A DNA stretch of 7,923 bases, from NCBI GenBank assembly GCA_013694495.1, contig JACDCH010000436.1, forward strand, positions 1 to 7,923. Reading direction: 5' to 3'. The stretch's first letter is position 1, and the number at the start of each line of letters is the position of its first letter. This document shows positions 1-5,761 of this stretch, one piece after another. A program made the translations under genes and the position numbers. The notes under the pieces are model-generated. The model made no database searches, was not told the DNA's origin, and worked only from the letters and a program-made list of their open reading frames with translations. This stretch comes from Acidimicrobiia bacterium (GTDB taxonomy: Bacteria; Actinomycetota; Acidimicrobiia; Acidimicrobiales; JACDCH01).

Positions 1-149
1 ACCGCCACCCGGGCCTCGAGCCCCTCGTGGTGCACCCGCCCCGGGTCGCCGGCGGTGCCGGCGCCGAGCCAGGCCAGCATCGCCTCGCGGGCGGCGGGGC
101 GCAGCGGCGACGTGGAGGCGTGGTCGAGGTAGTGGCGGGAGGCCGGCAA
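1..149 (-). CDS. Cysteine desulfurase (NifS/IscS family), N-terminal fragment, runs off the left edge
   Basis: This is the first part of a PLP-dependent cysteine desulfurase, the cytoplasmic enzyme that takes sulfur from L-cysteine as a persulfide for Fe-S cluster assembly or tRNA thiolation. About 49 codons are visible. The protein opens PASRHYLDHASTSPLRP and goes on to REAMLAWL and GDPGRVHHEGLEAR. This matches the family's N-terminal YLDHAATTPLRP, EAM and GNPSSxHxxGxxAR pattern closely. The PLP lysine and catalytic cysteine lie outside the window. The likely start is TTG at 149-147, because no ATG or GTG lies upstream in frame near the family's normal N-terminus. It begins 4 bases after the stop of the upstream regulator, so the two are probably cotranscribed. 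A weak purine stretch (AGGGA) lies just before the TTG. Family assignment is firm; the paralogue (IscS, SufS or an MnmA partner) cannot be decided from this fragment. Confidence 0.85.
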   Translation of the reverse strand, partial: MPASRHYLDHASTSPLRPAAREAMLAWLGAGTAGDPGRVHHEGLEARVA

Positions 150-153
150 GTCC

Positions 154-996
154 CTATTCGACGGACGTGACGCACACGGCGTCGCCCCGGGCCACGCTCG
201 CCTCGGTGGCGGTGGCGGCATCGCCGTACAGCGCGCCCAGCATCCCCCGGACCATGCCCCGGTCGACGGCACAGATCACGGGGTGCTCGATGGCGGCGTC
301 GCCGAACGGGCAGTGCTCGCTGACGATGCGGAGCTGACCGCTGCGGCTCTCGGCGTGGGCCGCGAACCCGTGGGCGGTGAGCGCGTCGGCCACCGTGTGC
401 AGGGCCGACCGGAACGACTTGGCCGGATCGCCCTCGGCGTGGACGGAGCCGGCCATGGCCCGGCCGTACTCGGCGCCCACCTCCTCGGCCATGGCCTCGG
501 CCTCGGCCACGGGCAGGCGGGCGAGAGCCTTGCCGAGCAGCGTGACGAGGAGGTCGTCGTGGCGCACCGGGAAGTCGAGCGGCATGGCCCGGCCGCTCAC
601 GCGGTAGCGCTTCGACGGGCGGCCGGCGAGGCCCGTGCCGCTGCGGGCGGCCGACACCTCGAGGTAGCCGCCACCGGCCAGCTTCTCCAGGTGGTGGCGG
701 GCGACGTTGGGGTGCAGCTCGAAGCGCTCGGCCACCTCGGCCGCCGTCAGGCCGTCGCCTTCCTCGTGCGAGAGGGCGCGGGCGTACAGGTAGATGTCCC
801 GCCGGGTGGGGTCGCCGAACGCGGACGTGATCGCCGTGACCGCGGAAGCGAAATCGACCCCCGAGACCGCGTCCGAGATCGAGCCCCCCGAGCGGACGGC
901 CGTCGGGACGCCGCTCGGAGACGGCGTCACCGTCGACCCCGGCCGTGCACCCACCCGAGTCCCGGCGGCCGGGGAGCGAGCGATGTCGCGGGCCAT
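154..996 (-). CDS. SufR-like HTH transcriptional regulator with a cysteine cluster motif
   Basis: Predicted DNA-binding repressor of the SufR/ArsR-like winged-helix type, which in cyanobacteria and mycobacteria binds an Fe-S cluster and controls Fe-S assembly genes. Residues 1-50 are Ser/Pro/Gly/Ala-rich and probably disordered. The winged helix spans about 52-133: FGDPTRRDIY, recognition region LTAAEVAERFELHPNVARHHLEKL (quoted as 83-106), and wing ending GRPSKRYRV. The C-terminal part carries the only three cysteines, C229, C242 and C275. The first two are spaced C-x12-C inside EHCPFGDAAIEHPVIC, a SufR-type arrangement that would supply cluster ligands. The family usually has a further conserved cysteine upstream; none is present here. 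It precedes a cysteine desulfurase and is divergent from mrp, which fits an Fe-S regulator. The ATG at 996 is supported by a -10 box 9 nt upstream, but the true start could be up to about 45 codons later. A generic ArsR-type regulator is the alternative. Confidence 0.82.
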   Translation of the reverse strand: MARDIARSPAAGTRVGARPGSTVTPSPSGVPTAVRSGGSISDAVSGVDFASAVTAITSAFGDPTRRDIYLYARALSHEEGDGLTAAEVAERFELHPNVARHHLEKLAGGGYLEVSAARSGTGLAGRPSKRYRVSGRAMPLDFPVRHDDLLVTLLGKALARLPVAEAEAMAEEVGAEYGRAMAGSVHAEGDPAKSFRSALHTVADALTAHGFAAHAESRSGQLRIVSEHCPFGDAAIEHPVICAVDRGMVRGMLGALYGDAATATEASVARGDAVCVTSVE

Positions 997-1004
997 GACC
1001 CCGG

Positions 1005-1011
1005 TAGGTTA
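1005..1011. promoter_or_regulatory. Overlapping divergent -10 elements (bidirectional promoter) serving mrp and the SufR-like gene
   Basis: The 7-bp string TAGGTTA reads TAGGTT on the plus strand (1005-1010) and TAACCT on the minus strand (1011-1006). Both match the actinobacterial TANNNT -10 consensus. Each hexamer ends exactly 9 nt before an ATG: 1020 for mrp and 996 for the regulator. With the usual -12 to -7 placement the start sites would fall near 1017 (+) and 999 (-), so both mRNAs would be leaderless or nearly so. Neither start codon has room for a Shine-Dalgarno sequence. No convincing -35 box was identified on either side. This is prediction from sequence only. Confidence 0.5.
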
Positions 1012-1019
1012 GGCCCCTC

Positions 1020-2165
1020 ATGTCGCTGACCGAACCCCAGGTCCTCGAGGCCCTCCGCCCGGTCGAGGATCCCGAGCTGCACCGATCGATCGTCGAGCTC
1101 GGGATGGTGAAGGGGATCGCCATCGAGGGCGGCGCGGTGCAGGTCCAGATCGCCCTCACCGTCGCCGGCTGCCCCCTGCGCAACGAGATCACCAACCGGG
1201 TCACCGACGCCGTGATGGCCCTCGACGGCGCCACCCAGGTCGACATCGGTTTCGGCGTGATGACCGACGAGGAGCGGGCCGCCATCCGCCAGCTCCTCCA
1301 CGGGGACCCGGCCGCCACGGCCGGCAGCCAGCCCGCCCACGGCCACGCCCAGGGGCGCAAGGTGCCCTTCGCCGATCCGTCGTCGCGAACCAGGGTGCTG
1401 CTCATCGCGTCGGGCAAGGGCGGCGTCGGGAAGTCGTCGGTCACCACCAACCTGGCGGTGTCCCTGGCCCAGCGGGGCAAGTCGGTGGGCGTCCTCGACG
1501 CCGACGTCTACGGCTTCTCGATCCCCCGCATGCTCGGCGTCGACAACCTGCCCGTCGTCATCGACTCGATGCTGATCCCGCCGGAGAGCCACGGGGTGCG
1601 GGTCATCTCGATGGGCTTCTTCGCCGAGGAGGACACGCCGGTCATCTGGCGGGGCCCGATGCTCCACAAGGCGCTCGAGCAGTTCCTCACCGACGTCTTC
1701 TGGGACGACCCCGACTACCTCGTCATCGACCTCCCGCCCGGCACCGGCGACGTGTCGCTCTCGCTCGCGCAGTACCTGCCCCGGGCCGAGGTGTACATCG
1801 TCACCACCCCGCAGCCCGCCGCCCAGAAGGTGGCCCAGCGAGCCGGCTTCATGGCCCGGAAGGTGAACCTGCAGGTGCGGGGCGTGATCGAGAACATGAC
1901 GTACTTCCGGGGCGACGACGGGACGCGCTACGAGCTGTTCGGCGAGGGCGGCGGCCAGGAGCTGGCCGAGCTCTTCGAGGTCCCGCTGCTCGGCCAGGTG
2001 CCGCTGGTGCCGGCGCTGCGCGAGGGCGGCGACGACGGCTGGCCCATCACGATCACCGACCCGACCTCCGAGTCGTCGCAGGCCTTTGTCGGGATCGCCG
2101 AGCAGATCGACACCGTCCTCGCCCCCACCCGCCGCGGCCACAAGGAGCTCAAGCTCCTCAACTGA
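1020..2165 (+). CDS. mrp: Mrp/ApbC-type Fe-S cluster carrier P-loop ATPase
   Basis: Cytoplasmic ATPase of the MinD/Mrp (Nbp35/ApbC) group, which hands Fe-S clusters to apo-proteins; 381 residues, full family length. Residues 1-85 are a MIP18/DUF59 domain (PVEDPELHRSIVELGMV, TVAGCPLRNEI with its conserved C51). A His/Ala/Gly-rich linker covers about 96-115. The ATPase domain follows, with deviant Walker A GKGGVGKSS (132-140, signature lysine K133), the DADVYG switch (160-165), DLPPGTGD (237-244), TTPQPAA and the PLVPALREGGDDGWP region near the end. The canonical CxxC after ENM is missing: residues 291-302 read ENMTYFRGDDGT, so C51 is the only cysteine in the protein. From memory, this loss also occurs in other actinobacterial Mrp proteins. 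The ATG at 1020 gives the expected DUF59 start and sits 9 nt after a TAGGTT -10, so translation is probably leaderless. The gene stands alone, divergent from a SufR-like regulator. Confidence 0.95.
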   Translation: MSLTEPQVLEALRPVEDPELHRSIVELGMVKGIAIEGGAVQVQIALTVAGCPLRNEITNRVTDAVMALDGATQVDIGFGVMTDEERAAIRQLLHGDPAATAGSQPAHGHAQGRKVPFADPSSRTRVLLIASGKGGVGKSSVTTNLAVSLAQRGKSVGVLDADVYGFSIPRMLGVDNLPVVIDSMLIPPESHGVRVISMGFFAEEDTPVIWRGPMLHKALEQFLTDVFWDDPDYLVIDLPPGTGDVSLSLAQYLPRAEVYIVTTPQPAAQKVAQRAGFMARKVNLQVRGVIENMTYFRGDDGTRYELFGEGGGQELAELFEVPLLGQVPLVPALREGGDDGWPITITDPTSESSQAFVGIAEQIDTVLAPTRRGHKELKLLN

Positions 2166-2203
2166 TGTGCAGGAACCGGACCGAACCGTCCGGCTGCTGC
2201 ACA
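2166..2203. terminator. Long interrupted inverted repeat directly after the mrp stop codon (candidate terminator)
   Basis: TGTGCAG (2166-2172) pairs perfectly with CTGCACA (2197-2203), and inside it CCGGAC (2176-2181) pairs with GTCCGG (2188-2193). A 3x3 internal loop separates the two stems and the apical loop is 6 nt. The repeat starts on the base after the mrp TGA. No U-tract follows, as is common in high-GC actinobacteria. It lies between convergent genes, so it could act on transcripts from either side. Confidence 0.55.
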
Positions 2204-2240
2204 CCAGTTGGCGACCAGCGCCGCCTCTGTCGCGCCCTTG

Positions 2241-2259
2241 CCCTTGACCTCCAGAAGGG
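2241..2259 (-). terminator. Weak hairpin downstream of the response regulator
   Basis: CCCTT (2241-2245) and AAGGG (2255-2259) can form a 5-bp stem with a 9-nt loop, 4 bases past the response regulator's stop on the minus strand. There is no U-tract. The stem is short and could occur by chance in GC-rich sequence, so this is a weak call. Confidence 0.2.
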
Positions 2260-2263
2260 TGAC

Positions 2264-2611
2264 CTACGCGCTGAGGAGGGCGTCGGCGAGGGGGCGGATG
2301 TCGCCGGTCTTGAGCACCAGGGCGACGTCGAGGCGGGCCATCTCGTCGCGGACGAACTGGCCGGCGACGGCGGTGTAGGCGACGATCCGGAGGTCGGGGT
2401 CGAGGCCGCGGAGGCGGGGGATGGCCTCGAAGCCGGTGCCGCGCGGCATGAGCAGGTCGAGGACGACACCGTCGGGCCGGGTCGACTCGCAAACGCCGAC
2501 GACCTCCTCGCCGCTGGCGGCCTCGCCCACGACCTCGAAGCCGGCCAGCTGGAGCTGCAGGCGCAGGAGGAACCGGACGTCCGGCTCGTCGTCGGCCACC
2601 ACGACGCGCAT
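2264..2611 (-). CDS. Receiver-only (single-domain) response regulator
   Basis: Phosphoacceptor protein of a two-component system, about 115 residues, consisting of a CheY-like receiver domain alone with no DNA-binding or enzymatic output domain. Visible landmarks are the acidic pocket in VVVADDEPDVR (D7, D8), the phosphoacceptor D52 in VVLDLLMPRGTG, the switch threonine T80 in VAYTA, and the conserved lysine K101 in LVLKTGD. ATG at 2611 is chosen because it gives the standard MRVVVADDEPD start. GTG at 2614, one codon upstream, is possible and would overlap the kinase stop as GTGA. Either way start and stop overlap and no clear Shine-Dalgarno is seen, so translation is probably coupled to the upstream kinase. 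Without an output domain it likely acts by protein contact or as a phosphorelay intermediate. The family call is certain; the output is unknown. Confidence 0.92.
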   Translation of the reverse strand: MRVVVADDEPDVRFLLRLQLQLAGFEVVGEAASGEEVVGVCESTRPDGVVLDLLMPRGTGFEAIPRLRGLDPDLRIVAYTAVAGQFVRDEMARLDVALVLKTGDIRPLADALLSA

Positions 2612-3309
2612 CACGGCGGCGCCGGCGCCAACGGGAGGACGAGCGCTACCTCGGCCCCGCCCCCTTCGGCCTCGCCGATGACGAGGCTGCCCCCATGGTG
2701 GGCGACGAGGGCGGCGGCGAGGGCCAGGCCCATGCCGATCCCGGGTCCGGCCGTGACCGCCCGCTCGCCGCGGAAGAACGGCTCGACCGCCAGGGCCCGG
2801 TCGGCGGCAGGGATGCCGGGGCCGGCGTCGCGCACCGCCACCCGGACCGAGTCGCCCTCGACTGCGGCGGCGAGGACGACCGGGAGAGCGCCGTAGCGGA
2901 CGGCGTTGTCGAGGACGGCGGCGAGGGCCCGCCGCAGCCCGCCCTTGTGGATCAACACGGCGAGGCCGTCGGGCACGTCGAGCTCGAGGTCGAGGCCCTC
3001 GGGCAGGTCCTCGAGCTCGGCCCAGGCGGCGCGGGCGGCGTCGACGACGTCGGTGGGGACCGGCTCGGACACCGGCAGGGCCGTGCTCACGCCGGCGCTG
3101 ACGAGCAGGTCGTCGACCAGCGACTCCGCCCGCCGGGCGGCCCGGCGCACGGCGGCGTGCAGGTGCTCGGTGGCCTCCGGGTCGCCCTCGGTCGTGCCGA
3201 GGAGCTCGGCGAGCCCCCGGAGCGTCGTGATCGGCGTCCGGAGCTCGTGACCGACGACGTTGATCATGCGGCGCCGGAGGAGATCGAGGTCGGCCTTTTC
3301 GTCGCCCAT
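2611..3309 (-). CDS. Minimal soluble sensor histidine kinase without a sensor domain
   Basis: Histidine kinase of 232 residues with only the catalytic core. HisKA (about 8-75) has the H box GHELRTP with phosphoacceptor H21, preceded by just 20 residues. HATPase_c (about 90-229) has the N box VLDNAVRYG (N135), the G1 box RDAGPGIP (160-167), an F box EPFFRGE (176-182) and the G2 box GPGIGMGLAL (188-197). There is no transmembrane segment, PAS, GAF or HAMP domain, so it should be cytoplasmic. Signal input must come from a partner or from a separate protein. The ATG at 3309 lies 9 nt after a TACGTT box, consistent with a leaderless start and with this short N-terminus being real. The stop overlaps the start of the receiver gene, so the two form an operon and presumably a cognate pair. 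The genes on both sides (mrp, and the DUF3107/ArsA operon) are on the opposite strand. Confidence 0.93.
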   Translation of the reverse strand: MGDEKADLDLLRRRMINVVGHELRTPITTLRGLAELLGTTEGDPEATEHLHAAVRRAARRAESLVDDLLVSAGVSTALPVSEPVPTDVVDAARAAWAELEDLPEGLDLELDVPDGLAVLIHKGGLRRALAAVLDNAVRYGALPVVLAAAVEGDSVRVAVRDAGPGIPAADRALAVEPFFRGERAVTAGPGIGMGLALAAALVAHHGGSLVIGEAEGGGAEVALVLPLAPAPP

Positions 3310-3318
3310 GGAAGCGGG

Positions 3319-3324
3319 AACGTA
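3319..3324 (-). promoter_or_regulatory. -10 element of the histidine kinase operon, leaderless spacing
   Basis: On the minus strand TACGTT (TANNNT type) is followed by 9 nt and then the kinase ATG at 3309. That is the same geometry as both -10 boxes at 1005-1011, and it would place transcription initiation 0-3 nt before the start codon. No convincing -35 was found at 16-17 bp. Confidence 0.4.
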
Positions 3325-3337
3325 GCTCGCGCTTGTC

Positions 3338-3343
3338 TAGTCT
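3338..3343 (+). promoter_or_regulatory. Candidate -10 element for the DUF3107-ArsA operon
   Basis: TAGTCT fits TANNNT and would place the start site near 3350, giving a leader of about 31 nt that includes a good Shine-Dalgarno at 3367-3373. It lies in the short divergent gap shared with the histidine kinase promoter. No -35 was identified, so the call is tentative. Confidence 0.3.
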
Positions 3344-3364
3344 CGACCCTCCCGCCCGCCACGC

Positions 3365-3373
3365 CGTGAGGAG
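3365..3373 (+). promoter_or_regulatory. Shine-Dalgarno that fixes the GTG start of the DUF3107 gene
   Basis: GTGAGGAGC contains GAGGAG, 7-8 nt upstream of GTG at 3381. It favours this GTG over an in-frame TTG at 3333, which would add 16 residues that do not look like the family's N-terminus and would overlap the candidate promoter. Confidence 0.7.
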
Positions 3374-3380
3374 CCTTCAG

Positions 3381-3611
3381 GTGGATGTCCGCATCGGGAT
3401 CATCGACAGCCCGCGAGACCTCGAGATCGAGCTGTCCGAGGACACCGATGTCGACGCGCTCCGCAAGGAGATCGGCGAGCTGCTGACCCGGGTCGACGGC
3501 GTCCTCTGGCTCACCGACCGGAAGGGCAACCACATCGCCGTGGCCGGGCCCAAGGTCTCCTACGTCGCCATCGGCGCCGCCGGGGTGAAGGACCGGATCG
3601 GCTTCGGCTGA
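3381..3611 (+). CDS. DUF3107 family small protein
   Basis: A 76-residue protein of the actinobacterial DUF3107 family; its function is not known. It opens VDVRIGIIDSPRDLEIEL, has an acidic helix segment VDALRKEIGELL and ends in LTDRKGNHIAVAGPKVSYVAIG followed by RIGFG (the central part is quoted only for orientation). The family's typical features are all present: an N-terminal beta strand with IG(I/V), the LTD-KG turn, the (V/I)SYV-IG strand and a terminal (V/I)GFG. It is normally a small, soluble, probably mixed alpha/beta protein. No cysteines, signal peptide or membrane segment are visible. It is the first gene of an operon: the first ArsA-like gene begins 10 nt after its stop. This suggests a link to the ATPase pair, but that is inference from spacing only. 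The GTG start is backed by the GAGGAG motif upstream. Confidence 0.85.
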   Translation: MDVRIGIIDSPRDLEIELSEDTDVDALRKEIGELLTRVDGVLWLTDRKGNHIAVAGPKVSYVAIGAAGVKDRIGFG

Positions 3612-3621
3612 GGCAGCCGCC

Positions 3622-4575
3622 ATGGCCGGACCCCCGTTGCTGGACCGGCGGCTGCTGTTCGTCACCGGCAAGGGTGGCGTTGGCAAGACCACGGTCGCCG
3701 CCGCCATCGCCCTCCTGGCCGCCGAGCGGGGCAAGCGCACCCTCGTCGGCGAGGTCGACGCCAAGGGCAACCTGGCCGACTTCTACGAGGTCCCGGCCAC
3801 GAGCTTCGAGCCCCGGGAGCTGTTCCCGAACCTCTGGGCCATGACGATGCACACCGAGGACTCCCTCAAGGAGTACCTGCGGTTGCAGCTCAAGATCCCG
3901 TTCGTCGCCCGCCTCGGCCCGCTGGCCCGCACCTTCGACTTCGTGGCCAACGCCGCACCGGGGGTGAAGGAGGTCCTGGTCGTCGGCAAGTTCCTGTGGG
4001 AGGTGCGCCAGCGCCACTACGACCTCGTCGTGGTCGACGCCGTCGCCACCGGGCACGTCGTGGCGCAGCTGGCTGCGCCGCAGGCCCTGCGGGAGCTCGT
4101 GAAGGTGGGCCTCGTCCGCGAGCAGACCGGGTGGATGCTCGACCTGCTCGGCGACCCGGCCACGACCGGTGCGGTGATCGTGGCCAGCCCCGAGGAGATG
4201 CCGGTCAACGAGACGATCGAGCTCGCTGGCCGCATCGAGAACGAGACCAACGTCGACCTCGCCGCCGTCGTGGTGAACCGGGTCCTGCCCGAGCTGTTCA
4301 GCCGGGGCGAGGAGGAGGTCTTCGAGCGCCTGCAGGCGCCGGAGGGCATGGCCGAGCTCGTCGGCGCCGTGGGCGGCCCGGTCGACGTCGTGCTGTCGGC
4401 CGCCCAACTCGCCGTCACGCTGCGCCGCACCCGGGCCGGTCACCTCACCCGCCTGCGCGAGGGGCTGCCGTCGGACATGGAGCTGCTGTACTTGCCGGAG
4501 CTGTTCACCCGGCACCACGGGGTGCGCGCCACCCGCCAGGTCGCCGAGGCCCTCGGCGAAGAGCTCGGGTTCTAG
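3622..4575 (+). CDS. ArsA/Get3-like ATPase, first subunit (Rv3679-type)
   Basis: P-loop ATPase of the ArsA/Get3 (SIMIBI) group, 317 residues, cytoplasmic. It has deviant Walker A GKGGVGKTT (16-24) with signature lysine K17, the switch I region GEVDAKGN (43-50, D46), and the switch II region VVVDAVATGHVV (136-147), which keeps the TGH seen in Get3/ArsA. The usual switch I sequence DPA is replaced by DAK. There are no cysteines, so neither the arsenite-binding cysteines of ArsA nor the Get3 zinc CxxC is present. An arsenical pump role is therefore unlikely. It resembles the first member of the actinobacterial pair known in Mycobacterium tuberculosis as Rv3679/Rv3680, described as Get3 homologues. 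Substrate and membrane partner are unknown. The start ATG has a GAGG about 8 nt upstream. The partner gene starts on the base after its stop codon, indicating strong coupling and probably equal expression. Confidence 0.9.
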   Translation: MAGPPLLDRRLLFVTGKGGVGKTTVAAAIALLAAERGKRTLVGEVDAKGNLADFYEVPATSFEPRELFPNLWAMTMHTEDSLKEYLRLQLKIPFVARLGPLARTFDFVANAAPGVKEVLVVGKFLWEVRQRHYDLVVVDAVATGHVVAQLAAPQALRELVKVGLVREQTGWMLDLLGDPATTGAVIVASPEEMPVNETIELAGRIENETNVDLAAVVVNRVLPELFSRGEEEVFERLQAPEGMAELVGAVGGPVDVVLSAAQLAVTLRRTRAGHLTRLREGLPSDMELLYLPELFTRHHGVRATRQVAEALGEELGF

Positions 4576-5751
4576 GTGGCCAAGCCCCGCAAGCCCGAGG
4601 CGGCGCCGACGCTCGAGCGGCTCTTCGCGGCCAAGGAGATCGTCATCCACTGCGGGTCGGGGGGCGTCGGCAAGACCACCACCGCGGCCGCGGCGGCCAC
4701 GATGGCCGCCATCCACCAGGGCGGGCGCGTGCTCGTGCTCACCGTCGACCCGGCCCGCCGCCTCGCCAACGCCCTCGGCATCGAGCGCTTCGGCAACGTC
4801 GAGACCCGCGTGCCCGACGCCGCCTTCGCGGCGGCCGGCGTCGAGCCCCGGGGCGAGCTGTGGGCCGCCATGCTCGACACCAAGCAGGGCTGGGACGACC
4901 TGATCAAGCGGCACGCCCCCGACGAGAAGACCCGCGACGCGATCCTCGCCAACCCGCTCTACCAGAACCTCATGAACCGGTTCGTGCAGAGCCACGACTA
5001 CGTGGCGATGGAGCGCCTGTACGAGCTCCACTCGAGCGGGACCTACGACCTGATCGTCGTCGACACCCCACCGACCCGCAACGCCATCGACTTCCTCGAG
5101 GCGCCGGCCCGGATGGCCGACTTCTTCTCCTCACGGCTGCTGCGCTGGCTCACGGCGCCGGCCCGCAGCCGCGTCGTCAACTTCGCCAGCAAGCCCTTCT
5201 ACACCGTGGCCGACCGCATCCTCGGCACGCAGTTCCTGCAGGACATCTCCGAGTTCTTCCTGCTGATGCAGGGGATGTACGGCGGCTTCGTCGAGCGGGC
5301 CCAGGCCGTGGAGAAGGTGCTGCACGACCGGCGCACCACGTTCGTCGTGGTGTCGACGCTGGAGTCGGCGCCCGTGCGAGAGGCCGAGTTCTTCATCGAG
5401 GAGCTGCGCACCCGCAAGCTCCACCTCGGCGCCCTCGTGCTGAACAAGGTGCTGCCGTCGTCGCTGCTCGATCGCAAGGCGACGACGACGGCGCGCATGC
5501 TCGAGGACAAGGCAGCGGGCGTCGCCGCGGCGGTGGCAGAGCCGCTCCAGGCCGAGCCCGAGCAGCTCGCCCGGGTCCTGAAGGAGGTCGGGACCAGCTT
5601 CCTCAACTTCCAGGTCGTCGCCCAGCGCGAAGCCGAGACCCGAGCCGAGATGGCCGCCGTCCCGGAGGTGGTGGCCAGCGTGCCGTACTTCGACAGCGAC
5701 ATCTACGACCTGAGCGGCCTGGTGCGGCTCGGCGCGGCGATCTGGCGCTGA
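4576..5751 (+). CDS. ArsA/Get3-like ATPase, second subunit (Rv3680-type) lacking the signature lysine
   Basis: Second ArsA-family ATPase, 391 residues, starting at GTG immediately after the first subunit's TAG with no gap. The P-loop is CGSGGVGKTT (26-35). The Walker A lysine K33 is present, but the intradimer signature lysine of the GKGGVGKT motif is replaced by S28. Switch I is TVDPARRL (56-63, D58), closer to the ArsA/Get3 DPA-type switch than in the first subunit. Switch II is VVDTPPTRNA (161-170), where TGH is replaced by TRN. The middle (about 175-250) is helical and hydrophobic-rich (ADFFSSRLLRWL, EFFLLMQGMYGGF), where Get3 proteins carry the client-binding helices. The single cysteine, C26, lies in the P-loop region. 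Losses complementary to those of the first subunit suggest a heterodimer with two unlike nucleotide sites. An anion pump or tail-anchored-protein targeting factor are the general family options; the client is unknown. Confidence 0.9.
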   Translation: MAKPRKPEAAPTLERLFAAKEIVIHCGSGGVGKTTTAAAAATMAAIHQGGRVLVLTVDPARRLANALGIERFGNVETRVPDAAFAAAGVEPRGELWAAMLDTKQGWDDLIKRHAPDEKTRDAILANPLYQNLMNRFVQSHDYVAMERLYELHSSGTYDLIVVDTPPTRNAIDFLEAPARMADFFSSRLLRWLTAPARSRVVNFASKPFYTVADRILGTQFLQDISEFFLLMQGMYGGFVERAQAVEKVLHDRRTTFVVVSTLESAPVREAEFFIEELRTRKLHLGALVLNKVLPSSLLDRKATTTARMLEDKAAGVAAAVAEPLQAEPEQLARVLKEVGTSFLNFQVVAQREAETRAEMAAVPEVVASVPYFDSDIYDLSGLVRLGAAIWR

Positions 5752-5761
5752 CCGGTCGACC

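Noticed and set aside
927..2492. A long minus-strand open frame opposite mrp
   Set aside because: The translation is His/Arg/Asp-rich with no recognisable domain and lies wholly opposite or across supported genes (SufR-like, mrp, response regulator).
3333..3380. In-frame TTG start adding 16 residues to the DUF3107 protein
   Set aside because: The added residues do not resemble the family N-terminus, there is no Shine-Dalgarno before the TTG, and the GTG at 3381 has GAGGAG at the right distance.
3511..5031. A long minus-strand open frame opposite the ArsA pair
   Set aside because: Same antisense composition bias (Gly/His/Val/Asp-rich), no motif, no sensible start context.
3622..5751. An arsenic-resistance (arsA) function for the ATPase pair
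   Set aside because: Metal-binding cysteines are absent, no arsB, arsC, arsD or arsR is nearby, and the pair resembles the Get3-like actinobacterial proteins instead.
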